Shown one piece after another: positions 1 to 9,717 of a DNA stretch of 64,000 nucleotides (position 1 is its first letter; each line of letters begins with the position of its first letter). Location: positions 5,295 to 69,294 of the forward strand of contig JBIOHC010000018.1 of NCBI GenBank assembly GCA_044448685.1. The letters are read 5' to 3'. The notes under the pieces are model-generated. The model worked only from the letters and a program-made list of their open reading frames with translations. It did not search any database and was not told the origin of the DNA. The stretch comes from Palsa-965 sp044448685 (GTDB lineage: Bacteria; Bacteroidota; Bacteroidia; Palsa-965). Made by a program: the position numbers and the translations under genes.

Positions 1-1
1 C

Positions 2-1762
2 AGGACAGAGGCATTTCTGGCATTTGGTCACCGGCGCCTTTCAATCATTGATTTAACGGCAGGCGGGCATCAGCCTATGTGTGTCAAAGAAAAACAACTC
101 TGGATAACCTATAACGGTGAAATCTATAATTACATTGAATTACGTGAGGAACTGATTCTTAAAGGATATCGTTTTCTCACCGGTTCTGACACGGAAGTTA
201 TTCTGAACAGTTATCGGGAATGGGGGGAAGATTGTCTCAGTAAATTCAATGGAATGTGGGCATTCGTTATCTATGACAGGGAAAAGCATACACTCTTTGG
301 TTCCAGAGACCGGTTCGGCGTAAAACCATTTTATTATTACAGAGACGAAAAGATGTTCGCCTTTGCTTCAGAACAAAAAGCACTCCTGAAAGCAGAAGGG
401 ATTAAAACAGGCATTAATTCTGCAGCAGCCTTTGACTTTTTTTTAAAAAATACGATGGAACATGAAGAAGAAGGCATGTTCAAAAATATACTCGAGCTAT
501 TCCCTTCCTTCGCCTTCAGGCTGGATCTAAAGCAATGTTCTTTCGTCCAATGGAAATACTATACACTGCCGCTTAACACAGTATGGGAAAACTTCTCAGG
601 AACAGAATTCAATGAAGCCGTTTCAAAAACAAGGGCGCTTTTTTTAAATGCCATTTCCCTCCGGCTGCGTTCAGATGTACCTGTTGGCTCCTGCCTGAGT
701 GGGGGAATAGACAGCTCAGCCATCGTTTCTGCCATCCATGAACTCCGGAAAAACAGCATACCCCGTATCGAAAAACTGCATCTGTTCACAGCTTCTTTCA
801 GCGAACCGGAAATTGATGAAAGCGCCTATGCTGAATTGGTGGCTGATCAGGTACATGGTGAATGGCATAAAATCAAACCAGACTCCGCTCAATTATTAAA
901 AGATTTTGAGGCTTTCACCTATTGCCAGGACCTGCCTATCTGGTCCACCAGCGGTTATGCCCAATACCGGGTGATGGCTGAGGCGAAAGCCAAAGGGATA
1001 AAAGTGGTACTTGACGGACAGGGAGGTGATGAATTATTTGCAGGTTATTATCCTTATCATTTCAGGTACTGGATGGATCTGCTCAAACGCGGACAACCCG
1101 GTAATTTTTATGCCGAAACACGCGCCTTCTCCTCTTCCCTATCTTTCATGGTTTCACAAGGGTTAAGACAATACGGAACACAGCTCATTCCAACCGGCCT
1201 TTTGCCGATGGTGTACAAAAGCCATTTTCACGATATCCGTTACCTGCGCCCTGCCTTTTGGGAAACATACAAAAAACGCCTGGTACATGAGGAACAAAAG
1301 CCTTCTTCCCTCAATGAATTACTTGCAAAAGAAATGTACAATTACCGGCTTAAAGTTTACCTGAAATGCGAGGATCGTTCCTCTATGTGGCATTCCGTGG
1401 AATCCCGAACCCCTTTCTCCGATGATAAAGAACTTATTGAATATGTTTTTTCCCTGCCTCCCTGTATGAAGATCAGAAATGGAGTAAATAAATACCTCCT
1501 GCGCGAATCAGTTAAGGGATTGATACCGGAAAAAATACGGCTCAGAACAGACAAAAAAGGATTTGGAACGCCAAATAACCGATGGATTTCAGAAATAAAG
1601 GATCAACTCAAAGACATATTTATGGAGCAGGATGAATATCTCAATGTTCCATTACTCCTGAAAGAATACGATGATTTTTTCAGTGCCTCTTCCCATCCGA
1701 ATAATAACAGGGTTTTCAGATTTATGAGCTTTGCTCAGTGGAGGCAGGTGTTTGGGGTATAA
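2..1762 (+). CDS. asnB: Asparagine synthase (glutamine-hydrolysing), 5' end outside window
   Basis: Makes asparagine from aspartate, ATP and glutamine in the cytoplasm, or a related amidotransfer in surface-polysaccharide synthesis. The reading frame is open to the left window edge and continues a class II glutamine amidotransferase domain (GHRRLSIIDL, then GGHQPM), so the first ATG in the window (77) is internal and the catalytic Cys1 lies upstream. The PP-loop SGGIDSS follows near base 705 and DGQGGDELFAGY near 1015, both diagnostic of the synthetase domain. The visible 586 residues fit a family of about 600-640. A strong hairpin terminator follows. Asparagine versus polysaccharide role cannot be settled without the upstream neighbours. 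Confidence 0.93.
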   Translation, partial: RTEAFLAFGHRRLSIIDLTAGGHQPMCVKEKQLWITYNGEIYNYIELREELILKGYRFLTGSDTEVILNSYREWGEDCLSKFNGMWAFVIYDREKHTLFGSRDRFGVKPFYYYRDEKMFAFASEQKALLKAEGIKTGINSAAAFDFFLKNTMEHEEEGMFKNILELFPSFAFRLDLKQCSFVQWKYYTLPLNTVWENFSGTEFNEAVSKTRALFLNAISLRLRSDVPVGSCLSGGIDSSAIVSAIHELRKNSIPRIEKLHLFTASFSEPEIDESAYAELVADQVHGEWHKIKPDSAQLLKDFEAFTYCQDLPIWSTSGYAQYRVMAEAKAKGIKVVLDGQGGDELFAGYYPYHFRYWMDLLKRGQPGNFYAETRAFSSSLSFMVSQGLRQYGTQLIPTGLLPMVYKSHFHDIRYLRPAFWETYKKRLVHEEQKPSSLNELLAKEMYNYRLKVYLKCEDRSSMWHSVESRTPFSDDKELIEYVFSLPPCMKIRNGVNKYLLRESVKGLIPEKIRLRTDKKGFGTPNNRWISEIKDQLKDIFMEQDEYLNVPLLLKEYDDFFSASSHPNNNRVFRFMSFAQWRQVFGV

Positions 1763-1777
1763 ACATCGCTTCAAAAC

Positions 1778-1810
1778 ACAAGCCCCATGCTGCGCATGGG
1801 GCTTGTTTCT
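1778..1810 (+). terminator. Rho-independent terminator after asnB
   Basis: Perfect 13-bp inverted repeat (acaagccccatgc / gcatggggcttgt) with a 3-base loop, followed by TTCT. It separates asnB from the convergent tRNA-Ser and could serve both strands. Confidence 0.85.
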
Positions 1811-1819
1811 AATTCACTG

Positions 1820-1904
1820 CGGAGAGGGAGGGATTCGAACCCCCGGAGCTATTACACTCAGTAGTTTTCAAGACTACCGCAATAGACCACTCTGCCACCT
1901 CTCC
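1820..1904 (-). tRNA. tRNA-Ser (anticodon TGA)
   Basis: Reading the minus strand gives a 7-bp acceptor stem (GGAGAGG with CCTCTCC), a D-arm, an anticodon loop CTTGAAA with TGA (complement at 1868-1870), a long variable arm typical of serine tRNAs, and a T-arm with GGTTCGAATCC. Length is 85 nt; CCA is not encoded. Confidence 0.95.
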
Positions 1905-2044
1905 GGGGCAAAGATAATGACATATGAGAAATAAAAAAGAATTATATTATCATATCGTTATTATAGTGCTAAAAACCTTTGATGGCAAGGGTTTCAAGAT
2001 AAGATCCTTTTTTTATACCTTAGATAACCTGTTAAAGTCAGATT

Positions 2045-2449
2045 ATGATCAAGAAAAAACCAACCTCCGTACCTGCTTACCTCGAGGCTCAGCCAATGGA
2101 AATCAGGGTTAAGCTCGAAAGCCTGCGTAAAACCATTCTGAAAGCCGCACCCGGTGCAGAAGAAGTAATCAGTTACAGTATGCCAGGTTACCGGCTGAAT
2201 GGAATGCTGGTCTGGTTTATGGCCCATACCAAACATATAGGCTTTTATCCCGGGGCGGATGGGATTGCAGCATTCAAAAAAGAGATTGCAGCTTATAAAA
2301 GCTCCAAAGGAGCGGTTCAGTTTCCTTTAGAGGAACCTTTGCCATTGGCATTGGTGGCTAAAATGGTGAGGTACAGGGTGAAGAGGAATCTGAGTAAGAA
2401 TACCATAATAAGAACCAAGAAACAAGAGCCAAGAAGCAAGACAACATGA
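2045..2449 (+). CDS. DUF1801 / YdhG-like protein
   Basis: Small cytoplasmic protein of 134 residues. The pattern with SLRKTILKAAPGAEEVISYSMP near residues 28-49 and HIGFYPG near 65 matches the DUF1801 (YdhG) fold, often annotated as an iron-chaperone-like family; the biochemical role is not established. The body of the domain ends near residue 118, and the last 16 residues (basic, Lys/Arg/Thr-rich) are encoded by a purine-rich intergenic repeat, so the stop codon was probably supplied by that element. No signal peptide. A stand-alone gene between tRNA-Ser and a HEAT protein. Confidence 0.8.
   Translation: MIKKKPTSVPAYLEAQPMEIRVKLESLRKTILKAAPGAEEVISYSMPGYRLNGMLVWFMAHTKHIGFYPGADGIAAFKKEIAAYKSSKGAVQFPLEEPLPLALVAKMVRYRVKRNLSKNTIIRTKKQEPRSKTT
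2411..2445 (+). repeat. Purine-rich dispersed repeat, forming the 3' end of the DUF1801 gene
   Basis: Permutations of the unit agaAnCAAGA (agaaccaaga, aacaagagcc, aagaagcaag). It resembles the elements at 24864-24927 and 29714-29803, which also sit at gene 3' ends. Confidence 0.5.
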
Positions 2450-2499
2450 ATTAATTTTCTGCCTTTGTATTATTGATTATATTTCCGAATCTACTTTAA

Positions 2500-4152
2500 A
2501 TGTTCCGTAAACTCTGCCTGATCCTCACCTGTTTATGTACAACTGGCATTCCCGCACAAACACTGGAAGACTTCAAAAAGGAATTTGCTTCTGTTCCCGA
2601 CGGAAAGTTCACGGAGGATGAACTGAATGCAATGTTTACCAACTATACCTTCCTGACTCCGTCAAGTGATATTACCCGCCTTGCTGCAGGCATCAAGGGA
2701 GAACAACTGGAACAATATCCCATGCAGTCTTTCAGAAATGATCCCTTATACAAGGCTCATATTTCCAGAATGTTGAGCTCTTCAAATCCTAACAAAAGGA
2801 TCCTGGCCTATCTGCTGGTGGCCAGCACTGGTGATAAGACCATGGAAGACAGGCTGCTGGTACGATTACAGAAAGAAAAAAACAAGGGAGGACTGATTTG
2901 GTGCGGTATGAGTCTGATGTATCTGAATACCGCTCATACCACAGCATTATTCGATTTCCTGGTAGAGCATGAGGAATTCGGAGATGCCCATATGCTGCCA
3001 CTTTATATTTTATTGAACAAGGATTCCCTGATGCAAACGGCTTATAAAAGAATAGACAGTAAGAAGCCTATGGCCCGAATACTCGCGGCGCAGATACTGG
3101 CTTATACCCCTCTCAACTCCTTTACTGAAACCTTGCTTAAAAAAGCCGTCAGGGAATGGGATATAAACGTAAAAGGATATGCTATCTATTCGGTTAAAGA
3201 ACTGAAAATTGGTCACCTGCTGGAAACCTTTAAACCATTACTTGACAGTGCTCAGACCCGGAAGATTGCACTCGGGGCACTGGCCAACAGCCCAACACCG
3301 GAAGACCAGGCTTATCTGCATACCCTGGTGAGTAAACAAGACACAGTTTCTGAGGAGCTTCTCGATGCCTTCTTCGACACCAAACAACTTAGCAATATCC
3401 GTTACTGGCTGAAGCTGTTATATGCCAAACCCCTTCCGAAGGAATATCGTTTCTTTCTCATGCGCCACCCTCTGATTGTTTCAGACAGTATACTCCCTGA
3501 CCTGTTTCTTGCATTGAAACATGTCAGAAAGCCCGATCTCCTGTCCGAATTAATCCGGGCTTTGAGATCAAGAAGCGATTCTGAATCAACTTCTGTGATG
3601 GTTTCATTTCTTTCAGATACCAATTCAACCGTTCGTTACTGGGCTGGGCATTCTCTGGAAGAAAATCATTCACACTTACTTTGTTCCCGTATTCCGGATT
3701 TGATCCGAAATCCGCAAACCCGTACTACAGCCCTTATCCCCCTGGCAATAGAAAACAAGATTGACTCTCTCCAAACACTTTTCGAGTCGGTTTATGCTTC
3801 CACCTCCGGTAAAGAAGAATGGAGGAGCTCCAGTGTCCAATACCTGGCTGCATTCCCTCGGGAAAGGCATAAAGACTTGTTCAGAAAAATACTGGAGGGC
3901 GCCGATGAAGATACATTCATCAAGCGCGAAGCCGCTACAGGGCTTGGAAAGCTTAAAGACGCAAATTCCGTAGATCTGATAATAGCCGTTTCCCGTAAAG
4001 AAGGAGAAGCCAGTGATTACAATACCATGTATTTCCTGATGGCTCTGGCCGATATAAAAGGAGACAAAGCCCGGGGTGAAATAGAAAAATATAAGAACAG
4101 CAAGGAAGAAGTAGTAAGGAACCTGGTCGAGGAGTTGCTGAAGAAATGGTAA
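2500..4152 (+). CDS. Exported HEAT-repeat protein
   Basis: 550 residues with an N-terminal signal peptide (about residues 1-19, ending before AQT), so probably periplasmic or surface-associated. The rest is almost entirely helical pairs typical of HEAT-like repeats, for example around residues 175-260 and a better-conserved pair near 470-545 (EAATGLGKLKDANSVDLII, then a similar helix pair). Such solenoids usually act as protein-binding scaffolds. No catalytic motif is visible. The gene stands alone, 46 bp before the start of a hydroxylase gene, and may be cotranscribed with it, though a promoter-like box lies between them. Confidence 0.75.
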   Translation: MFRKLCLILTCLCTTGIPAQTLEDFKKEFASVPDGKFTEDELNAMFTNYTFLTPSSDITRLAAGIKGEQLEQYPMQSFRNDPLYKAHISRMLSSSNPNKRILAYLLVASTGDKTMEDRLLVRLQKEKNKGGLIWCGMSLMYLNTAHTTALFDFLVEHEEFGDAHMLPLYILLNKDSLMQTAYKRIDSKKPMARILAAQILAYTPLNSFTETLLKKAVREWDINVKGYAIYSVKELKIGHLLETFKPLLDSAQTRKIALGALANSPTPEDQAYLHTLVSKQDTVSEELLDAFFDTKQLSNIRYWLKLLYAKPLPKEYRFFLMRHPLIVSDSILPDLFLALKHVRKPDLLSELIRALRSRSDSESTSVMVSFLSDTNSTVRYWAGHSLEENHSHLLCSRIPDLIRNPQTRTTALIPLAIENKIDSLQTLFESVYASTSGKEEWRSSSVQYLAAFPRERHKDLFRKILEGADEDTFIKREAATGLGKLKDANSVDLIIAVSRKEGEASDYNTMYFLMALADIKGDKARGEIEKYKNSKEEVVRNLVEELLKKW

Positions 4153-4164
4153 TAAAAAAAGTCT

Positions 4165-4172
4165 TAACTTTG
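4165..4172 (+). promoter_or_regulatory. Putative Bacteroidota -7 box (TAnnTTTG) for the hydroxylase gene
   Basis: TAACTTTG lies 26 bases before the start codon at 4199. It matches the -7 consensus of the phylum's primary sigma factor; no well-spaced -33 TTG is evident. Confidence 0.45.
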
Positions 4173-4198
4173 TTATGCGTACATAACATTGTTGCCAG

Positions 4199-4978
4199 AT
4201 GCATATAGACTCCGATTTCTGGATCAAGACACTATTAACTGTCAGCTCCCGCTATTTTATCATTGCCGGTATTGCCTTCCTGTTCGGATATGTTTTATAC
4301 CGTAAGACCCTTTCATCAAAAAAGATCCAGCCTGCCTTCCCTGCCCCATCCGATTACAGGAGGGAAATAGGTTATTCCATCCTCACCATGCTCATCTTTA
4401 CCTGCGTACCCACCATTATGCTCACCACCCCGGCAATTGTTAAGACTACGCTTTATTACAACGATGTGCATCAATATGGAATGCTTTATTTCTGGTCTGC
4501 ATTTATCATTATGCTGTTTGTACATGATACCTATTTCTACTGGGCACACAGGATTATGCATCACCCGAGGTTATTCAATATATTCCATCTGGTGCATCAC
4601 CGCAGCACAAACCCCAGTCCCTGGGCAGCCTATTCATTCCACCCGGCAGAAGCGATGGTAGAAGTTGGTGTATATGTATTGTTTCTATATGTCATGCCTC
4701 TGCATTTATACCACCTGGTGTTTTTCTTCCTGTTTATGATTATCTATAATGTGTACGGACATCTCGGTTATGAACTTTACCCCCGTAATTTCAACAAAAC
4801 CTTGATTGGACGTTATATCAACACTTCTGTAGCTCATAACCAGCACCATAAATTTTTCAAAGGAAATTACGGGCTTTACTTTACCATCTGGGACCGACTG
4901 ATGAACACCATGCGGGAAGATTATGATACGTCATTTGAAGAGGTAAAGACACGTATTCCGGTCCGGAAGAAGGTATAA
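4199..4978 (+). CDS. Sterol desaturase / fatty acid hydroxylase family membrane protein
   Basis: Integral membrane di-iron oxygenase of 259 residues. Three to four hydrophobic spans alternate with the histidine clusters that bind the two irons: HDTYFYWAHRIMHH (about residues 107-120), HLVHHRS (127-133) and HNQHHKF (214-220). The family hydroxylates or desaturates lipids such as sterols, carotenoids or fatty acids, using O2. The substrate cannot be read from sequence; lipid A or ornithine-lipid hydroxylation are alternatives for a bacterium. The next gene, porU, is convergent with a gap of only 20 bp. Confidence 0.88.
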   Translation: MHIDSDFWIKTLLTVSSRYFIIAGIAFLFGYVLYRKTLSSKKIQPAFPAPSDYRREIGYSILTMLIFTCVPTIMLTTPAIVKTTLYYNDVHQYGMLYFWSAFIIMLFVHDTYFYWAHRIMHHPRLFNIFHLVHHRSTNPSPWAAYSFHPAEAMVEVGVYVLFLYVMPLHLYHLVFFFLFMIIYNVYGHLGYELYPRNFNKTLIGRYINTSVAHNQHHKFFKGNYGLYFTIWDRLMNTMREDYDTSFEEVKTRIPVRKKV

Positions 4979-4998
4979 GAAACACCCTCAGCCGGAGT

Positions 4999-7900
4999 TT
5001 AGTTCAGAATCACCAGTTTTTCCAGCTTTTCAGCCATGCCGTTATTGGGAGATCGTACTGCAACACGGTATACATAGACACCCCGTCCTATCTTATCTCC
5101 AAAATCATCCCTCCCATCCCACTCTATGGGAGGGGAACGGAATCCATCCGAATTGACGAAGGTTTGTATAGTCTTGATAAGCCTTCCGGTAACGGTAAAG
5201 ATTTCTATCTGTACATCGAGATGCTGACAGCACTCATTGAATTCAAAGAAAAAACAGGTATGCGTTGTGAAGGGATTTGGGTAGTTCAGCACGTGGCTCA
5301 GGGCCAGTTTGGCTGATGTAGCCACAACAAACTCCGTATAGGCCTGTGAAGAATTATCATACACATCCCATACCTTCATTTTAAGGGTATGGGTTCCCGG
5401 GGTGAGGGAGGAATAAGGGAAGAACACTTTCCCGCTCTGATATGAATTCAGATCAGCTGTGTAATAATCATTCAGAATGGCCGGATTAGCTGTATTATTA
5501 TCCATCACCGCAGTCAGGTCATGCCCTACCCCATTCCCTACGGTGCTCACTCCGCTGTTGTCGAAAAGCTGTGCATACAGATGAGGGCTCTCACTGGTTG
5601 TCCCTCCGTAAACAAAGGTACTGTCATTCATGAAGAGCTTTATTACGGGCCCGGTATGATCCGGTATGGCATTGGAAGCAGAGCCTCCGATGATTATTTT
5701 ATTGGAGTAACCGTTCCCGTCATCCATACCGTTTTCGAAATAGTAGCTGATTTTTCCCGGACCATAATTATAGGCTATGTCTTTGGGCACTACAAATGAA
5801 AACTGAAAATTGCCGGAACTTATGGAAGCCTTTCCATTGTATAGTACATTCTTTTGCAAATGAAACCCAACAGGTGGACTTGACGCTATCCCGTCATTGG
5901 AGAGTGTTGTAAGATTGGTTGGCTTATCAAATATGGTCGGATAAATAGTTCCGTTGAAGCTGTTGAGTTTGTTTCCGGCCTTGTCACAAACATATCCCTT
6001 TATAGTAACCCGGCTCAGAGCCTGGACTGTATCATTGCCTGAAGACGAAGAAACAATCTGAGTTGTGGTGCAGGCCTGATCCGGGTATGCGAGTTTCAAT
6101 GCCGGATCGGCCAGTAAGGTAAAGTTCCGGCAACTCATCATATTGTTCGAATTGTTCTTCGTTTGCCTGTACAGGTCGCCTATTGCAGGCATACTGCCAT
6201 TAACAGGTTTAAAGAGGCAACTGTAAAAATTCAGGTTTAAGGTCTGATTGGTATTTTCAAAAGAAACGCGAACAGTAGAGAACAGCCCAATGCCTCCTCC
6301 GTTTGGATTGAGCAATACCACTTCACCGGCCGAAATAAAGGATGGGTCATCATAGCGCGAAAATTCACAAGTGGCTGTAAAGAAAAGCGGGAGATTGCAC
6401 AGGTTGCTCCAGTTGTTGACCTGGGCCAGTTCCACCACCCGTTTATGTGAAAATCCTGATCCCCCTCCATGCCCTGTATAATTGATGACCAGGGCTCCTT
6501 TATCGACCCTCTTATTGATGGCATCTTCCACTTCCGGATAGCGCCCTCCACCCGGTGTGCTGATTTCCTGATAGGCATCAAGGTAAATCTTATCAATATT
6601 ATATGCGGCAGCACTTGTGTCAATAGCAGTTGTCAGCTGTTCGGCATCATCCACAAACCGTCCCCCTTCTCCGTCATCGGCAATGAAGCAAAGCCAGTTT
6701 CTCCAGTCGCGCATAACCGAACAATTTTGCAGATTACATCCTGTCAAAGGAGGAGGGCTTCCCAGACTAATATATTTTTCAACTTTATCAACAACTGCTT
6801 TTGCCATTCCGGCATTTACAACCGGAAACCGGCCTATGCCTATATCCACACTGCCTGCATCCGTATCAAGATCCCAGGCTCCTTCCGTATCATCAAGCAG
6901 TCCGAAATAATCATCCGAAACATAGGAACTGGAATAGTCGGTCGAGTTCGCATTTTCAAAGGCGATGACAAAATTGGTATTCTCAGCAATTCGGTGCTTC
7001 GGATCGTAGGATGCCCGTCCGAATAAAAGCAGGTGCTTGGGCATTTCGGCAGCGGTCACTGCCCGGTCATAAAACATCTTCACAAATGACCGGATTGCCG
7101 TTGGGTCCTGTTTGCCCGAAGAATATTCATTGTAAATCTGTTGAGGAGTTACAACAAGACAATTCATATGATCGTGGGCTGTATGTATACCGGCAAGGCG
7201 ATTCGCTTCGGTCAGGAACTCGGGGGCGGATACAATGATAAAATCCACAGCCGTGCTTCCATGCAGGTTCTGGTTTGGAACGCGGCCGAAATTAACCGGA
7301 GCAGGAAACGAAGCCAGAGAATCGAATACCAGGAATTCACGAAGTGAATCAGTAGCCAGTACAAAATTCAGGGTTGAACCTGTGAGACTGACCTGCTGAT
7401 TTTTCACCGTTAGCGGATTGCTGATCTCCCAGACCTTCATACGAGGCGTTGTGCCTGAAACACTGAATCCGGATACTATACCGGCACCCACAGAAGCGGC
7501 ATCCCTGAAACTCATTTGAGTACCGGTAGCAATTAGCTGTCGCCTGGCATTGGCTTCCACATAATTCATCCATCCTACTTCTGTATGAGCCGGGTCCGGT
7601 TGCATGGAAACGGTTACATTCACAGCCGGTGTGCCTGAATTGACAAGCATACATCCATTCCCGGCATTTACATACGCCAACCAGTACTGTGAAAAACTCA
7701 CTCCGGGAACTGTGATTGTTGTCCCTGCTGATCCTGAACTCATGCTAAATAAAGTATTCAGTGATTGCCCGTCCTTACGGGCTACTAAGTTCGTTCCAAC
7801 CTTAACCGGAGAAGAACCCACGATATTGGGGAAACTGAATGGATAGGTATAAGTAGTAATAATATCGAATGATTCCCCATACCATTCCCTTCCTGATTTG

Positions 7901-8988
7901 ATCAGATTAACCGCATCATTTTCTACTCGGCTGTAATCATCAAAAGAGGTAACGGTCTGTGTTGGAATTGTGGTAAGAGAAGCCTGAGTCTGAATGCGTT
8001 TGGGTATTCCAACAAGGTCTGCAGATAAAAAATAATATGCTGTGTCTGAATATTTATCGAGGGTCTGGTTAAAATGCGGACAAGTAGCAGGTGCCAAAGC
8101 ATTATACTGCCAGGTATGAGGCGATTGACCATAAAAGAGAATATAATCTGCCGAATCCATTTTCCCATTCCCGTTAACATCAATAGCCTGAATTGCATTC
8201 TCAACCAGATCGTCATAACGGAAAACAGAATTCACCTCGGGTAGCATACCACCTCCGTTTCCAAAAAGACGAATATCTGAAAGGTTCAATCCCTTCATAT
8301 TTATGCCCAAAGAATGGAGATAGGCATAGGATAGTTTATAAACTCCGGAAGAAACAAGTCCAAGTCTGTACCAGGTTCCGGTGGCCAGGACGGAAGAAGG
8401 CGCCCAGCTAATACGAGGGCTTGCCTGCCGCGTTTCATCTTTCGAAGGTATGATATCCAGCTCAAAAGAAACGAGACGTTCAGGCTGCCCTGTTGCCGGA
8501 TTTAAACGCAGAGGGATAAAACGGATCTGGGCAACAGGATGTTTACGTTCATACACCACCACAGCTTCCGGGTTGATAACAGAATGAAGAACTTTCCTTT
8601 CAACTGCTTCCGCCGAAGCGGCATCCAAAGCTTCATATACCGGATTCACCAAACGCACATTCACATTATTATTGTTACCCGGCATTGGCCATCTTTCGGC
8701 ATAGATTGGCATAAAATTTTTAGAATACCCGCCCTTAAAGCTCATAACCTTCCTGGTTTGCCCGCTGAGCAGGTCTATTGTTTGTAAAGACCATTTCAGA
8801 CGGCGAACTTTGGCTGAAGCAGGGGCTGATACCTGATTCAGAATCGGGGGGTGATTTACCTGAGCGGGGCCTGATCTGGCCGGAAGAAGAGGCAGATGTG
8901 CTGCAGGTTTTAATTGTATTTGTTTCTGAGCATACGAGAATGAAGGCAAAAGCACAAGAAGACTTATCAGAACTCTATAGTGTTGCAT
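4999..8988 (-). CDS. porU: T9SS sortase PorU (gingipain-type C25 peptidase)
   Basis: Cell-surface enzyme that removes the C-terminal signal of T9SS cargo and attaches the cargo to the surface. The start at 8988 gives the signal peptide MQHYRVLISLLVLLPSFSYA; an upstream in-frame ATG at 9033 would only add 15 polar residues. The protein is 1329 residues. The C25 catalytic pair is visible as His840 in NYTGHGGGSGF and Cys874 in TATCEFSRYD. The last ~95 residues form a T9SS-type C-terminal domain (YPNPF, then WDGRDDFGDKIGRGVYVYR). Length and layout fit PorU. porV, a common neighbour, is not adjacent. Three other proteins in this window (49018, 58776, possibly more) are likely substrates. Confidence 0.93.
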   Translation of the reverse strand: MQHYRVLISLLVLLPSFSYAQKQIQLKPAAHLPLLPARSGPAQVNHPPILNQVSAPASAKVRRLKWSLQTIDLLSGQTRKVMSFKGGYSKNFMPIYAERWPMPGNNNNVNVRLVNPVYEALDAASAEAVERKVLHSVINPEAVVVYERKHPVAQIRFIPLRLNPATGQPERLVSFELDIIPSKDETRQASPRISWAPSSVLATGTWYRLGLVSSGVYKLSYAYLHSLGINMKGLNLSDIRLFGNGGGMLPEVNSVFRYDDLVENAIQAIDVNGNGKMDSADYILFYGQSPHTWQYNALAPATCPHFNQTLDKYSDTAYYFLSADLVGIPKRIQTQASLTTIPTQTVTSFDDYSRVENDAVNLIKSGREWYGESFDIITTYTYPFSFPNIVGSSPVKVGTNLVARKDGQSLNTLFSMSSGSAGTTITVPGVSFSQYWLAYVNAGNGCMLVNSGTPAVNVTVSMQPDPAHTEVGWMNYVEANARRQLIATGTQMSFRDAASVGAGIVSGFSVSGTTPRMKVWEISNPLTVKNQQVSLTGSTLNFVLATDSLREFLVFDSLASFPAPVNFGRVPNQNLHGSTAVDFIIVSAPEFLTEANRLAGIHTAHDHMNCLVVTPQQIYNEYSSGKQDPTAIRSFVKMFYDRAVTAAEMPKHLLLFGRASYDPKHRIAENTNFVIAFENANSTDYSSSYVSDDYFGLLDDTEGAWDLDTDAGSVDIGIGRFPVVNAGMAKAVVDKVEKYISLGSPPPLTGCNLQNCSVMRDWRNWLCFIADDGEGGRFVDDAEQLTTAIDTSAAAYNIDKIYLDAYQEISTPGGGRYPEVEDAINKRVDKGALVINYTGHGGGSGFSHKRVVELAQVNNWSNLCNLPLFFTATCEFSRYDDPSFISAGEVVLLNPNGGGIGLFSTVRVSFENTNQTLNLNFYSCLFKPVNGSMPAIGDLYRQTKNNSNNMMSCRNFTLLADPALKLAYPDQACTTTQIVSSSSGNDTVQALSRVTIKGYVCDKAGNKLNSFNGTIYPTIFDKPTNLTTLSNDGIASSPPVGFHLQKNVLYNGKASISSGNFQFSFVVPKDIAYNYGPGKISYYFENGMDDGNGYSNKIIIGGSASNAIPDHTGPVIKLFMNDSTFVYGGTTSESPHLYAQLFDNSGVSTVGNGVGHDLTAVMDNNTANPAILNDYYTADLNSYQSGKVFFPYSSLTPGTHTLKMKVWDVYDNSSQAYTEFVVATSAKLALSHVLNYPNPFTTHTCFFFEFNECCQHLDVQIEIFTVTGRLIKTIQTFVNSDGFRSPPIEWDGRDDFGDKIGRGVYVYRVAVRSPNNGMAEKLEKLVILN

Positions 8989-9235
8989 TACGACTTGATT
9001 AAGATTAAGATTGATATTGAATGACCCAGGCAAACACCGGGAATGGGTTTCCTGTATGAAACAGCGTTTTACTGCGCAGTAAAACCAAACACAAGGGTAA
9101 CGGAGGAGTATTTAATTTAGTATTTGAATTTTTAAAAAACGTATGTAAACTGACAAGCTAATTCTGAAGATTCAATTTGAAAGCTGAAACAATAAATTCT
9201 CTTCCCGATCGTTATACCTGAAAACAAAACTATTT

Positions 9236-9604
9236 ATGACCCGAAGAGCCCTGTTCCTCTTCATCCCCCTTGCCTTTGTATTCCAGGCCTGTCAAAAATC
9301 AACGCTCATTAACAATCCAACAGCGTGCATGACCTTAAGCACTAATTCGCTTCATTTGCATGATACGCTGGTGATTCACAACTGTTCTGTAGCTGACCAG
9401 ACGTTTGTTGCTTTCACAGACAGCACCAAACCCGACCTGCGCACTTGTCATTGCTCCTATGTAGGAAATCTTGTTGCCCATTCACAGGATTACCGCTATC
9501 AGTTCAGCCAAACCGGACGTCAGTATGTACATCTGATAGCCAGGAATTATACTACCGGATCACGGGATCAGTATGTGACTCAACTGGTCAATGTATTGCC
9601 CTGA
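9236..9604 (+). CDS. Small lipoprotein of unknown function
   Basis: 122 residues starting with a lipoprotein signal (hydrophobic stretch, then FQAC with Cys19), so probably anchored in a membrane. The mature part is beta-rich and PKD/Ig-like in feel (DTLVIHNCS, then a closing YVTQLVNV strand). It contains the further cysteines C31, C50, and the CHC pair near residue 69, which could form disulfides or a metal site. I do not recognise a family. It stands alone, with about 200 bp of non-coding sequence on its left, divergent from porU. Confidence 0.6.
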   Translation: MTRRALFLFIPLAFVFQACQKSTLINNPTACMTLSTNSLHLHDTLVIHNCSVADQTFVAFTDSTKPDLRTCHCSYVGNLVAHSQDYRYQFSQTGRQYVHLIARNYTTGSRDQYVTQLVNVLP

Positions 9605-9717
9605 ATAGGACACTTAAAAATCATTATTTTTCATAACAATCATAACAATCTGCGTTCTATTCTTATGTATCTTGTTTTACGAATTCGAGACTATAAAGTA
9701 TAAGAGTGATGTTGCAG

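Noticed and set aside
3676..4227. 183-residue minus-strand frame over the HEAT gene end
   Set aside because: Antisense shadow; overlaps the start region of the hydroxylase gene and has no motif.
4999..8988. Plus-strand frames inside porU (for example 5521-5799 and 6469-7026)
   Set aside because: Antisense shadows of a long, motif-verified gene.
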